A stretch of 64,000 nucleotides of DNA, taken from positions 8,333,738 to 8,397,737 of the forward strand of contig CAJINV010000003.1 in the NCBI GenBank assembly GCA_905178155.1, given 5' to 3'. The notes below the pieces were generated by a model, which did not search any database, was not told where the DNA came from, and saw only the letters and a program-made list of their open reading frames with translations. Shown here in pieces: positions 45,521 to 57,051 of the stretch. Numbering within the stretch: position 1 is the stretch's first letter; every line of letters starts with the position of its first letter. The translations under genes and the position numbers were made by a program. This DNA comes from Amoebophrya sp. A120. Taxonomy: Eukaryota; Sar; Dinophyceae; Syndiniales; Amoebophryaceae.

Positions 45521-48500
45521 ATGAGCGCTGCAGCTGCTCTTGCGTCCGCGCCGATTAAGAGAGTACCTGTTGCCGGCAAAATCGCGATACCAGAGGCGCC
45601 CGCGTTGGCAGAACCCGATGCCAGTGGTGAAGACGGTAGTTCCTCCGCTGAGGCGTTCAGCCACGAAGGACTGATCGCAAACTGTGGGAAAAAATCAGGT
45701 TCTTCTTGCCAAACAAATGAAGCTTTCAGCCGCGAGGCCATGCTGAACAACGCAAACACTGATAATGCAGCAGGGTATCAACCGCAGCATTGCAACGTTT
45801 GCCCCCAACATGAACAGGAGCGCAGCATCTTCGAGATTTAGTCTCTATGTTTTTCAGTACATGCCTCCTATAGTGTCTGTTACACTCTGATGTCCCGAAA
45901 TTCTAATTTGCATTGTGCAGTCACACTCTCAGTCTTTGCCTTTGGCTTTGCAAGAAACGGAGGTGTTGAGACGCACTGGACTTCTGCTCGTGCTGTGAAT
46001 TTGATTTACTGCACCGTGGCAAAAAAGACGAGCCCAGTTTTCCTCGTGAGGGTGAGCAAGAAAATAATACTGGGCGATCGAGAACATGAACAAAAAGAAA
46101 AAGCGCACCACCCAGATACATTGCCATTGGTATAAATCTTGATCGCACCACCGGCACCCACACGACGTCGAACTGAGTGCGCTCCTGCTCGGGGGCTCCT
46201 GCAATTTTGTGAATTGATACATGCTCCTCCGCTCCTGCAACGGAAAACTCCAATCAGGCACAGAACGACGCAGCGGACCACCAGCACCAAGCGAATGGGC
46301 ATGCAATGGTTGAGAAGAAAGACGAAGCGGTACTGGCTTCTTCCGGGGCGGCCAACGAACAGCCTCAGACAATGCAGCAGACCGAACAAATCTCAGGGAT
46401 GAAAACGGAGGAAAGCAACAAGAGGCTCAGCGCCGGCGGCTTAGCTTCTATGGATGCCCGACCGACGCAGCAGGGGCTGGGAATTCCCGGCGCAGCGCCG
46501 CAACTGGGAGCTGTGGGTGGTGGAATCGGTACACCAACCGGAGGTGCTCTTTTCCCGGCTGCGAACAAAGGCGCGATGATGCAAGCAGGACTCGGAATTC
46601 CGGGTTCGAACATAAAGGGTATGCAGCAGGGCCTCGGAATTCCCGGCGTCGGAATGCCCGGCATGCAGCAAGGGCTCGGCATTCCTGGCGTTGGAATGCC
46701 CGGCATGCAGCAAGGACTCGGGATCCCCGGGATGGCAGCTGCCGGTAAGATGAACATGAATATGATGCAGCAGCAGTTCGGGGCGGGTACGATGCCGATG
46801 CGTGGCATGGGCATGGCAACTGGTAATATGCAGCCAGGGATGATGGGTGGAATGGGAATGGCGGCCGGTACTTCTACGATGAATATGAATAAAGGAAACA
46901 GCATGATGATGAACAACATGAACATGCAGCAAATGCAGATGTTCGGCGCTCCTGCTCCCGCTGCGGGGGGAGCACAGACGATGAAGGGGAAGAACCAGAA
47001 AATGATGATGCAGATGCGGCGAACCCCCGCCGGCCAAGCGGCCGCGATGCAGCAGCTGCAGCAGGTAGTACCAGTGCAGCGACCTGCAGACCCACTCGCC
47101 CCCCTGCGGCCCCCGGGCCTCGGAGAGGCTCCCAGCCGCGCGCCGCGGCCCGGAATGATCAGCGACATCTACTTCGTGGAGTGCACCGCTCTGCTAACCT
47201 GGATGAAATCCGCCCGGATCGACGAACATGTGGACATATCCATTGCAGCAAATATGTCTGGGTCTCCTGGAAAGAAAAATGCAACGTATGCCATATGACA
47301 CATTTCACATGTTGACCTGTGATGATAATGTCTGTGGTGCACTTCTTTTCCCAGGCATCACAGAGACAGAATGTCTTTTGTGAGGGCAGCTTCATCCTGA
47401 TGCCTATACCACATGAGAGATGTTGCAGCCCTCTCGCCGTAGCAAAAACTGGATGTATTTTTCTTTTTATATATGAAATATAAATAGAAATTATACAAAA
47501 TGCAATCTTCCAGACCCCATCCCAGACATATTTGCACTTGATAGGACAACGGACCCTCGGACCACCTGCGGAAGCGTTTCGTGAGTTGTGTGGTTTGGCT
47601 GAACGACCAGGAACCGACTGAAGAAGAAAAAGCCGAGAAGGCCCGCAAGGAGAAGGAGCGGGCAGAACGGGAGAAGGAACTCCGGGACCGAGACCGAGAC
47701 CGCCGACGTCGCCGTGGTTCCCGCGGCCGCCGGTCCCCTCCGCCAAGGGAAAAGGACCGTAAGGTTGGGGGTTCGAAGGACGCTCGCAAAGCTAAGGACG
47801 AAGGGGACAAGGAAGGGAACAACGAGAAGAATGATAAAGAAACGGAGAAAACCAAGAAACAAGAGGACGGGGAGGACAGCAAGGGGAAAGATGAACAAGG
47901 GGACATCGATATGAAGGCGGACGCCAACGTCGAGAGCGACGGGTCGACAAAGAAACAGAAAGTCAATTTCCAGAAGGCCACGTTCCAGGGTGGCGACTTT
48001 ATGATCGAAAACAGCCGGGCGCCCCGCGACGCGGACCCGGCCTCGAAATGGCACCGCATCCGCCCCAAAAAAAACCTGGGCGGCTTTTTCCGGGCAACGA
48101 AGAAGCACAAAGTGGCTGAGGTGACCAAGGGCCCCCGGATGTCCTTTCTCGTATGGTTCACGCGCGATATTGGATGCAGCGAAGACTACAAGCTCGCGAA
48201 CTCGCACAAACACACCAACATATTTGACAACGATGCGGTGGACGACAGCGAGGACGAATCTGTCAAGGTACTTTTTTCCTACTTGTTGCACATGAATCTA
48301 TTTCGAATCGCGCACTGCTTGGAGATATCATATATGATCTGGTGCAACAGGCAATAGGAGGGGATACTAGGGAAAATCCGAACTACAAGCACATCAAGCA
48401 ACATAGGTCATTTGCGTCCTTATTCTGATTTTTTAGGCCGTTTGTTCTAGCACAAGTCAATCGTCTAGCTTTAGGCGGGCGATCATGGGCGTGCGAAGAT

Positions 48501-51500
48501 GATAAATCATATCAGCCAATGGGGGCTGGTGGTGCTATGAAGAGAAGTACAGCTACAGTTTTGCACTCCGTCGGGGACGATGTTCGATGACATCATCTAC
48601 TACTGCGAGTAGAACTTCTTCTGCTGCTTGAAGAAGGTTTCTCTCTTCGCTGAGGAGCTGCGCTGCTGCCTCAAGAAGGATTTTGTTTATTCGGTCAGAA
48701 AGAAAAACGAAAATTATATTATGATTATCCCATGCAGGAAGCGAGATTCGAGGAGGTGGAGGAGGCGGTGACGCTGCAGCCAGGTCAAGACGTGGACGAC
48801 GTGAAGCTGATGCCTGAAGTGACATCGACGGTCGGACAACGGGGAAGGACCGAGATTTTCGGGTTAGGACCCCACGAACGTTGCGACTTTCCGGGTTTCG
48901 ACGGCGAAATCATGACCGAGCAGCGACGCCTAGAGCAGGCTGAGGAAGCCTGGGCCGAGTTTGTGGATGCAGGGGGGGCGCAAGAAATCCAGCAGCTGTG
49001 CGTCTCCAAGGCCGGCGCACCGGCGGCCAGTCCCGAGACCGAAAACGACAGAAATGACGAGGCGGCGACTACTGGTGTGCCTGTTCTCGGCGGGCCGGCA
49101 GCGCTTGCAGCGGCTGGTGTGGCCCAACTGGTACCTCACGACGCCGCGAACAAGGAGCAACCGCAAGCGTCCGACGAGAGCAAGCCTTTTGAGCCAACTG
49201 CCTCGGGCGTGGACGTGTCCTTGCCACCTTCTATGGCGTTCGAAGCCGGTCTGGAGGACGGAAGCGTTATGTTCATGAAGTCGGATAATATGGACAACTG
49301 GAAGATAAAACCGGACGACGAGGGGAAGAAGGACGACGGCTGGTGGATCGGCGGCGGTAAATGTGTCCTCGACAAAGCCGCTGCGGACCGCCTTGTGCGT
49401 GCGCAGATCGCGGCCCGGGAAGCCGAAACTCGAGACCGGGATGAACGCTTCGCTCTTTACAACGACGGGAACAAGCGAGACGGCGCCGCCCGTAGCCGAG
49501 GGCGAGGACGCGACAATAGCAGAAGCCGGAGGCGCGATCGGGAGCGAGACCGGGAGCAGCGCGACCGTGAGCGGGGGCGTGACCGAGGAGACCGGGACCG
49601 GGCGCCGGAACGGCGCGACGAAACCAGCAGGACAAGGGGGCGGGACCGGGATCGACGCGACCACCATGTTGACCAGAGGCGAGACCGCGATCGTGATCGC
49701 GCACCAGTCGGGGGTGGTCGTGACGACCCGGGAAGGCGCGACCGCGATCGGGACACGACCAAAAAGGCTTATGACGAGGCGACGAGCAAGCGTGGGACGG
49801 ACCGAGACCGAGACCGAAAGGGAGGTTACGACGACCGTGATCGTCGCGATCACAAAAAGGAGGACGAGGCGGCGAAGCGTGACCGGGACGACAGGTACGA
49901 CAGCGCGGAAAAACGAGATCGCGATGCAAAAGATATTTGGGCAAAGCATGACGATCATCGGGACCGGAAGAAAGAGAAACAAGACAACGAGGATTGGAAA
50001 AAGGAGAAGCGCGAGGGAGGTGGACGTCGATTCGAGGTGGAAGATGACCATGCGGACGCGAAGAACAAGAAGCGTGGTCGGGACCATGTCGACAATAGTG
50101 GCAACCACCGAAGCCGCTCCCGCGGAAAGAAAGACAAAGATGCTGTGAAACCTGCAGACAAGAGGGATAAAAAAGACGAGCACGACCTGCGTGGAGGGGA
50201 CCGAGACAAGTCAACAGGACGAAACAAGCGCGAAGCGAAAACACAAGACAAGGGGGACGAGAAGAAAAAACGTGCTTTTTCGATTCAAGTTTCTTCGGAA
50301 GAGGACGATCAGAACGCGCCATCCAGTAAAAATATTAAAAACACGGCCGGAAATACCAAGAAGACCACTGATGATAAAGGCGATCCTGCGACTGCGTCTG
50401 CTGGGAAAAAACGCACCCGGGATGAGACGGGTGACATCAATGCCAGTACGGCAGATGATGACAAGAACGATCGGCGCCGGGGGCGCGGCACGGATCGGGG
50501 CGGGAATAAAAAAGACCAGGAGCCGACGCCCGTTGGTCGTGGTGGGGGGCGGGGTGAGACAGATAACGACAAAGCCGCACCCCCGAGCAAGAAGACCTTC
50601 AGGAGCGCGACTTCCGCCAACGCAATTCCGCTCGGAGGTGGCACCGGAACCTCCGCTAACGCCATTCCGCTGGGTGGAGGCTCGGCAAAGCACGGCAACA
50701 AAAATAAAGAAAAGCTGAAGGGCACTTCTGCGAATGCCATTCCGCTTGGGTCCGGCGGCGCAAATAAGATTACATCCGATCTCGGTACAACTGGACGGGG
50801 TGGTCGAGACGACAAGAAGGTCCGCGGCAAAGTGGACCAGCACAACAAGGCAACTAGCCGGGAACGCGGGACCAAGGACCGCGATGCGGGAAAGCAAGCA
50901 CAGGGCCGGGAAGTAGGTCAGAGCGCGCGCGCAGCCAGCGGCCAACGGGGGAGGCGAGAAACAGAGCGCGATGACAAGCGCGTGAATGAAGGCAAAGCTC
51001 AGGCGGACAAATGGGCGAACGAGTGGAACAACCGGCGGTCCCCCGGAAGAGGAGACAAGAACAAGGACAAAGACGACCGTCGCCGCGACGATGATCCCAC
51101 CTATGGCGCCGCCTACAAGGGAAAAAAAGAGTCGGCGCCTTCGACCTACAACTACAAACAAGCGGCGGACCGCCAGCACGACAAGGAGCCGACCCGCAAG
51201 CGAGGCGAGTACAACGACAAAGGGCGGGGGCTACGAAGTGACGCGCTGCTGGACGATGACGACGATAATTACTATGGCGCCAAGATGAGGACGAGTGGGC
51301 AAGAGCGAGAGGAGCCGGACCGCCGGGGGCGGGACACCAAGGTGAAGGACGATGGTGCGGCCGGGCGTGAAAGAACCAAAAACAAGGATCTTGCGTACAA
51401 CAATGATTACAAGGACGATCGCGGGTACGACGCGAAAACCTCGACCCGTGGTCGTGATGGAGTGCGGCGAGATCATCGTGACCGGCAGGAGAAGCCCGAA

Positions 51501-54500
51501 GAACAAGAGAAAGATTCGCGCGACGGTGGTTGGCGCAAAAGTAAAAAGGAAGCCACAGCAGGAACAAGGGCTGCGGCTGCTTCTGATCGCAACACCACTG
51601 GCGGTCGTCGCGAAGGAGGTGGACGTCGGGGAGACGAAAGCCGCGGTCGCGAGCGCGCCAAGGTGGACAAAGGCAACGCAAAGAACAAGGCCACTGAAGA
51701 TGCGCAGCCAGCTTCTCGCGGACGAGAGCGAGACCGAGACGTCGTCGTTCGATCGTCTGTTGGTGCGTATGTACCAGCGGAGCAGCCATTTCGCTCCAGT
51801 CGTTCCTCCTCCATCCCCTCGGTGGTGCCGTCCGATATATCGGATCCCGCCCTGGACAAAGGGGAGCGAAGCGATCCGTCCCCGGCCCCCGTTTTGATTG
51901 TGGCCGCGGAAAGTAAGAACACGAAGGGGACCAGCAGGGTTATCGATTTGCAGCCCAACCCCCGGGCGAAGCAGATGCAAATCGCCGCCGCGGCGGAGCA
52001 GCGGGAGAAAACGAAAACGTCAAAAGACACGGCCACAGAAAATGAAAAAACGCTCGGCAAAAAGGAAAAGAAGAAAAAGCGTGACAAAGCGGAAAGTGAC
52101 GACAGTCTCGAGGAGGTGGTGCCTGCGTCGAAAAAAAAGAAGAAGGACAAAAAAGAAAAGAAGGACAAGAGTAAAAAGGACAAAATCGGTACCTTCGATC
52201 CCGACCTGCTCTTGGCAAGCGGCACAACACCAGCCAGGACCACGTCTCGTGTTTGTTGCAGCCGCGGCATAGAACAAGTTCATCAGCCCACGGGGAAGAC
52301 GAAGATGAAAAGCGACGAAGCTGCAGCCCGACCGGGAGCGCCATCGATCGAGAATGAGAATTGCACCGATCCGATCGGCACTTTCGACCCCGATTCTCTC
52401 ATGAACCCATTTGGCGGGCTGGACAGCAACATGCACGCAAACGACGACAGCGACGAAGAGCAGTTTTTCGGCATGAAGGGTGGCGGGAAGCCCTCCTTTC
52501 CCATGCCCGGAGGGCTGGACGAGGACAACTTCGGTGGGCCGGATATGGAGTTGCCGCAATTTTCGGATCCGTCACTGATGATGGGCGATCATGTGTCCTC
52601 TCAGCAGGTAAGCGATATGATGAATGGCAAAGGCGGTGGCGACGTGATGTTCTTTGGCGGGAAGGAAGGCGCGATCATGAGTAATCCTGGTGAAGACCCG
52701 TTTGCCCCCTCGTCATCTCCAGAGGTGGCGCCTGCTGCCGCACCCGGAGGTGATACCATGCCCCCGGCGTTGACCCCCACTTCCGCGAAGGCTGCCAGCA
52801 AATATGGCGGAGTGCCACCTCCGCCCTACAACGGGGTCGTGCCACCGGGCGGGAAGCCAGACAGCAAAAATGCCCTACCTTTCCCGGGCGGAAAAAACAA
52901 GATGATGACGCAACAGCAGCCGGGAGGCGTTCCTGGAATGATGGGACCTGCTGGTGGTCCAAATAACGCGAGCGGCGCGTTTGCACCGGGAATGATGATG
53001 AACAGCGGTAAGATGAAGGGCGGTGGAGCGGCGCCAGGATTTCCTCAGAACAATATGATGATGGGCAACAACAAGATGAACATGAACATGATGAAGAACG
53101 CGGGCGGTTACCAGCCTGGCTTCGACAATATCAAGAACAACACCTTCATCAACAAAAACAAAGGTGGGGGCAAGATGATGAAAAACAATTTTAATAATTA
53201 CAACCCGAACCTGATGATGAAGGGGCCCGCCATGAACAACAACAAGAATAATTTCATGAACAGCAGCAACTTTGCTGGGATGAACGCGATGAACAATATG
53301 GGGATGAACAGCACTAATGCGATGTTGAACATGAACCAGCAACCCATGATGGCCGGTGACACGAGCACGACGATGAACCCGGCCGCCTTCAACCCGATAA
53401 TTGCGCCTAAGAGCGCGAGCCGCGTCATGTTGGCTCCCCAGGCAAAAGCCAAAGCCGCATCCGCGGCCGTGCTCCCGAACAGTGCGTCCCCAAGTCCGGC
53501 TACCGGTCCGACCGGCGATCCCCCGGCTCCGGGAGGTGGACCAGCAGACGCCCTCGTTGACCTGAGCACTCCGCTGCCCCCCCTGGAAGCAGATCCCGCA
53601 TCAACGCCCGCGCAGTCACCATCGCCCGCGGAAAGCGCAGAGGTCGTGCACCAGGAGATGGTGGAAGGCTCCGCGTCGGGCGGAGCCGATGATAACTCGA
53701 CGGCAGAAGTCTTGGAGGAAGCGGCACCAAAGCCAGATGCAAATGGCAGTGGAGCGCCGCAACAGTATGCTGGCCCGCTCCCCTGTGACCACCTCCATCT
53801 CTCCTGTGCAAGTGCATAAGTATGCATTTATACAGAATTATCCGATGGTGCTCGTAGTGGTAGTTGTGTATGATTATGTGTGATGGCAAAACCAAAATCA
53901 AAATGTGTTTTGTATTTGTTGCTGTTTGCAGTACTTGATGGTCACCAGTTGCATTTTCGGCGAGTTGAGCACGAACAGCAACAGACACAGATGTAGAAGG
54001 CAATAATAATGAAGTTCGGTGCTGCAGTATGATTTTATTGATTTAGCAGGTTGAATTGATCATCATCTGCTAGCCTTGTTATGCTATTAGTATGTGAATG
54101 ATCGTGCTTCTACTTGTGCATTCTGGTAGTAGCTAGTTGTTCTGGTTAACCGTAGTTTGAGCTCATGGCGGTGGTCGCATCTGAGGGGGCCATATTAGAG
54201 AAGACAGCGCCGAAGAACCCCAGGCGTTGGACGAAGCGGGAACAAAGCAGGAGGCCGTGTTCGGGAGTACCTCCCCGGTTGACGTCGCGGACGCCCCCGC
54301 CGGAGGGGACTCCTCCGCTCCAGCGCTAACGGATGATCTTGTCACGGATGAGAACGGTCGTGGGGGGCAACAGGCAACTGCGTCTGCGTCGGCTGCTGCT
54401 TCTTCGTCAGCTCCTTCCGCTCCGGCTCCGGTGCAGCCAGGGCCGGTCCCGGCTGCCATTTCAAAGGCGACGCCACCTCCGGCGTCATTTGCAAAGTCCG

Positions 54501-56214
54501 CTTCAGTCGGAAAGAGCAGCGCGCCTGTCCTGCTCGCTGCGCCTCCCGCCCTGAAAAAGTCAGCACCAGTATCCAAAGGAAACACCTAACTCTTCACTCA
54601 ATCACGATCTTCCAACGGCAACGACTATTTAAGTACTACTTTAGCACTTACAATTCCTGTTAACAGTATGTAGAAAGCTTTGCATCTCCTGCTAGCGAAT
54701 CAATTGTCATGTATGTGTACTATCGAGGTGGGAGCGAAGCTCAGTGACTTCTGCAAGTTCTCTCGTCCACATCCACAAAGCCATTGAAGGATTCAAGTTT
54801 AGCCAAAGTTGAGCATTGAAGATAAAAATGTTTCTCCGGCGCGTGTTTCGCGGCTATTCAAATCTATCACAGTGGCGTGACCATCTTGGCTGCCTGTATC
54901 TGCAGACCACTTGATGTTGCGTGTGGTTGATAACTACTCTGGCAAAAACTTTTGCATGAATGAAGAGAATTGAATAATAGCCACGAACTAGTACGCGACT
55001 GGAACGAAGATCAATGTTGTTGGGAGTTGTCGTGATGTCCGTTCTTTCCTCTTGATAGTTCCCCGCTGTAGCGACTACGACGACACCCACAGCAGCGGCC
55101 GCCGCCGCGACCCCCGCAGGAGAAGAGGGCTTTTCCCCCCCAGGGAGGACGTCCGTACCCGCAAAGGCCGCGTCTCCAGGTGTGGGCGTCAGCGGCAGCG
55201 CAACGATGGCGACTACTGGTGCTGTCCTAGTCCCTGCAACGTCGAAGGCCCGTCCGGGTACTGCGGCGACCCCGGGAGGTGCCGGTGCCGCGACCTCAAG
55301 GGGGGTGGAGATGACCGCACAGCAAGACCAGACGCCTGCTGCCGGAGATGAAGGAGGTCCACAATTAGCGAACAACAACGTCGTAACCGACACTGGCTCG
55401 TCCACAGCAGCTGCACTCGTCGTGGTGCAGGAGGGAGAGACGAGACGCGTCATTCGTACTATCCGCAAACGCGTGCAACGCTGGGAAAAAGAGGATCTAT
55501 CCACTGCAAAAGTATCGCACTTCTCCGTCGTGTAAAAAAACAGTCTAGCATTGCATACCTGAATCTGCAGGACAAATTCCATTTTTCTATTTGGAAAAAT
55601 TTGCAAAAATGCGACTAGTGCGATACTTTTGCGATGCATAAAATCCAGCTTTTCGCGATTTTCGCGAGAAAAGGATCCAGGAATTCGAAGCGGTTTATCG
55701 CCAAAAAATCCAGCTTATCCTGTGTAAAAGCGTCCCCACCCCAAACATGTCGTGCAAATCTGAAAGCCTCAAACATTTCTCACGCATAGCCCCATGAGGA
55801 CCATTCTAATGCGGTCATCTGGCAGGTTGTCGTGGTAAAATAAATCAGCATGAAATGATCGATCTGTGATGTGTTTCAGTTTCAGTTTCGATAAGGATTG
55901 CACTCCGACCCCAACAAGTTTGTCTGTTCAGCCGCGCAGTTTGTTTACTTATGTCATGCGCAGCACACGTATCTTGTTCGTTTGTCTAGCAAAATGCCCA
56001 CCATCTGGACTCTGGAGTGGGGATGTTTTTACTCTTGATACAGTTCGGCCAGGAACTCTGAAGAGATTCTCTGGAAGGGGCGCGTAGATGAAAGCACCAC
56101 TTCCTTCTGAATCAAATTTCACGATACCTTCGCGTTCGCCTTCGTTAACGTTGGGATTTTGCTGTTGCAGAAGCTAGATGAGGCAGACTACGACTCACGC
56201 ACCATCCAACTCTA
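45521..56214 (+). CDS. Giant disordered RS/RD-rich nuclear-type protein, about 2650 aa
   Basis: Predicted exons: 45521-45775, 46225-47236, 47549-48267, 48738-53764, 54199-54568, 55059-55497, 55646-55715, then either a stop at 56061 or exons 56047-56083 and 56170-56214. Order of regions: a methionine/glycine repeat (QQGLGIPGVGMPGM, three tandem units), a small ordered piece (IS DIYFVECTALLTWMKSARID and LRKRFVSCVVWLNDQEPT), then hundreds of residues of alternating Arg/Asp/Lys/Glu (RDRDRDRRRRRG). Next come three copies of TSANAIPLG, two of IGTFDPD, a long Met/Asn-rich tract and a proline/alanine tail. Charged RD/RE tracts of this kind are common in splicing-speckle proteins, so a nuclear RNA-processing role is an inference. 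Introns at 48268-48737 and 53765-54198 are canonical GT-AG; the others are introner-type. The ending is ambiguous. Confidence 0.65.
45776..46219. mobile_element. Probable introner element, weak direct repeat
   Basis: This 444-bp element has left end TATCAACCGCAGCATTGCAA and right end TGCAATTTTGTGAATTGATA, partly complementary. The flanks CAGGG (45771-45775) and CATGC (46220-46224) agree at only 3 of 5 bases. Excision with one flank joins DNAAGSSAPATENSNQ in frame. Confidence 0.55.
47237..47543. mobile_element. Introner element, family A
   Basis: This 307-bp element has left end CAAATATGTCTGGGTCTCC and right end CCCAGACATATTTGCACTTG then ATA. Exact direct repeats GGACA lie at 47232-47236 and 47544-47548. 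Excision with one repeat joins RIDEHVDNGPSDHLRKRF in frame. Confidence 0.92.
54570..55056. mobile_element. Introner-like intron with GT-AG borders
   Basis: The ends TATCCAAAGGAAACACC and GTTCTTTCCTCTTGATA are partial inverted copies. No matching 5-bp repeat is seen. With the adjoining G on each side, the intron reads GT...AG (54569-55058) in phase 0 and joins KKSAPFPAVATTTT. Confidence 0.55.
55498..55640. mobile_element. Introner element, family D
   Basis: This 143-bp element has left end TATCCACTGCAAAAGTATCG and right end GTGCGATACTTTTGCGATGC then ATA, strongly inverted. The flanks are GGATC (55493-55497) and AAATC (55641-55645). Excision with one flank continues the protein as KEDPAFRDFREKRIQEFEAV. 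Confidence 0.75.
55716..56040. mobile_element. Introner element, family E
   Basis: This 325-bp element has left end TATCCTGTGTAAAAGCGTCC and right end GGAGTGGGGATGTTTTTACT then CTTGATA, inverted relatives of the family E copy at 37901. The flanks are CAGCT (55711-55715) and CAGTT (56041-56045). Exact excision gives a stop at 56059-56061. Removing one more base opens a further 12 codons to a clear GT donor. Confidence 0.8.
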
Positions 56215-57051
56215 AAACTGACGTCAGTAAGAGGTCGAGAAAATGCTGTTCTTCTACTAGAAGATTCAGTATCTATAGTTCTTTGTTTTATGGTACGGAG
56301 ACCGAGACGGACGACTACCACTACGGACTCGGAGTAGCAGTAGTACGAATTGTATGGAAGTTGACGTGGTGGTGGTGGTCCCCTTTTATTATGGCGCGAC
56401 CGCGACGCGCAGCAGCGCACGACCAATCCGATTACGGGTTTGGAACTTTTGAAAAAAGCAGTTGCAGTGCTGGACACGAGGTTCGCGACTAGAAGACCTA
56501 CAACTGGTGCGAACAATCAAAGTTGTTAGACTACACGCTGGCTTCCAAGTTTCATCTTTCGCCGAGTGTTTGATCAGTCTGATACACAACAGTATGGATC
56601 AATACACTCATCATTGTACTACATGTACTTAGACGTCGTAGCCCACTATGAAGGACTGTGGATTCGTGGAAAAATTTGCAGCACCTGCTAGGATATGTGT
56701 TCTGTTTCTGTTTCATCAAGGATCATTTCGCCCAGCTCAACAAGAAGAGTATGTACACGTCATGCATTCTGATCTGTGGTTCATCGATTCGTGGTAACTA
56801 TGCTCTTGATTTTGAGATCTTCGAAACGCGCAGCCTTCTCTGTCTTGTCGCTGTTCAAAAAGACTCGGTCGATGCTACTTACTTGCGTTGACTATGGACA
56901 GTTGAAGTAACAACAAGCATGAAGAAGATCAAGTTCAAGAGCATGCCCTGGCCCATTCAGCAAGGACAGCGAAGGCGAAATGTGAGCTGAGCTGCAAACT
57001 AAACATTGCTATAGATCTACTAGAGCCGGCAGCCACTGCGAATAAAGTTGC
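56215..57051. other. Intergenic, no gene seen
   Basis: About 840 bp between the giant gene and the PRMT-like gene. A frame at 56178-56492 overlaps the last exon and has no protein-like features. Confidence 0.35.

Noticed and set aside
48930-52559. Long antisense frames opposite the giant gene
   Set aside because: They mirror the RD/RE codon pattern of the + strand gene and have no independent start, splice or motif evidence.
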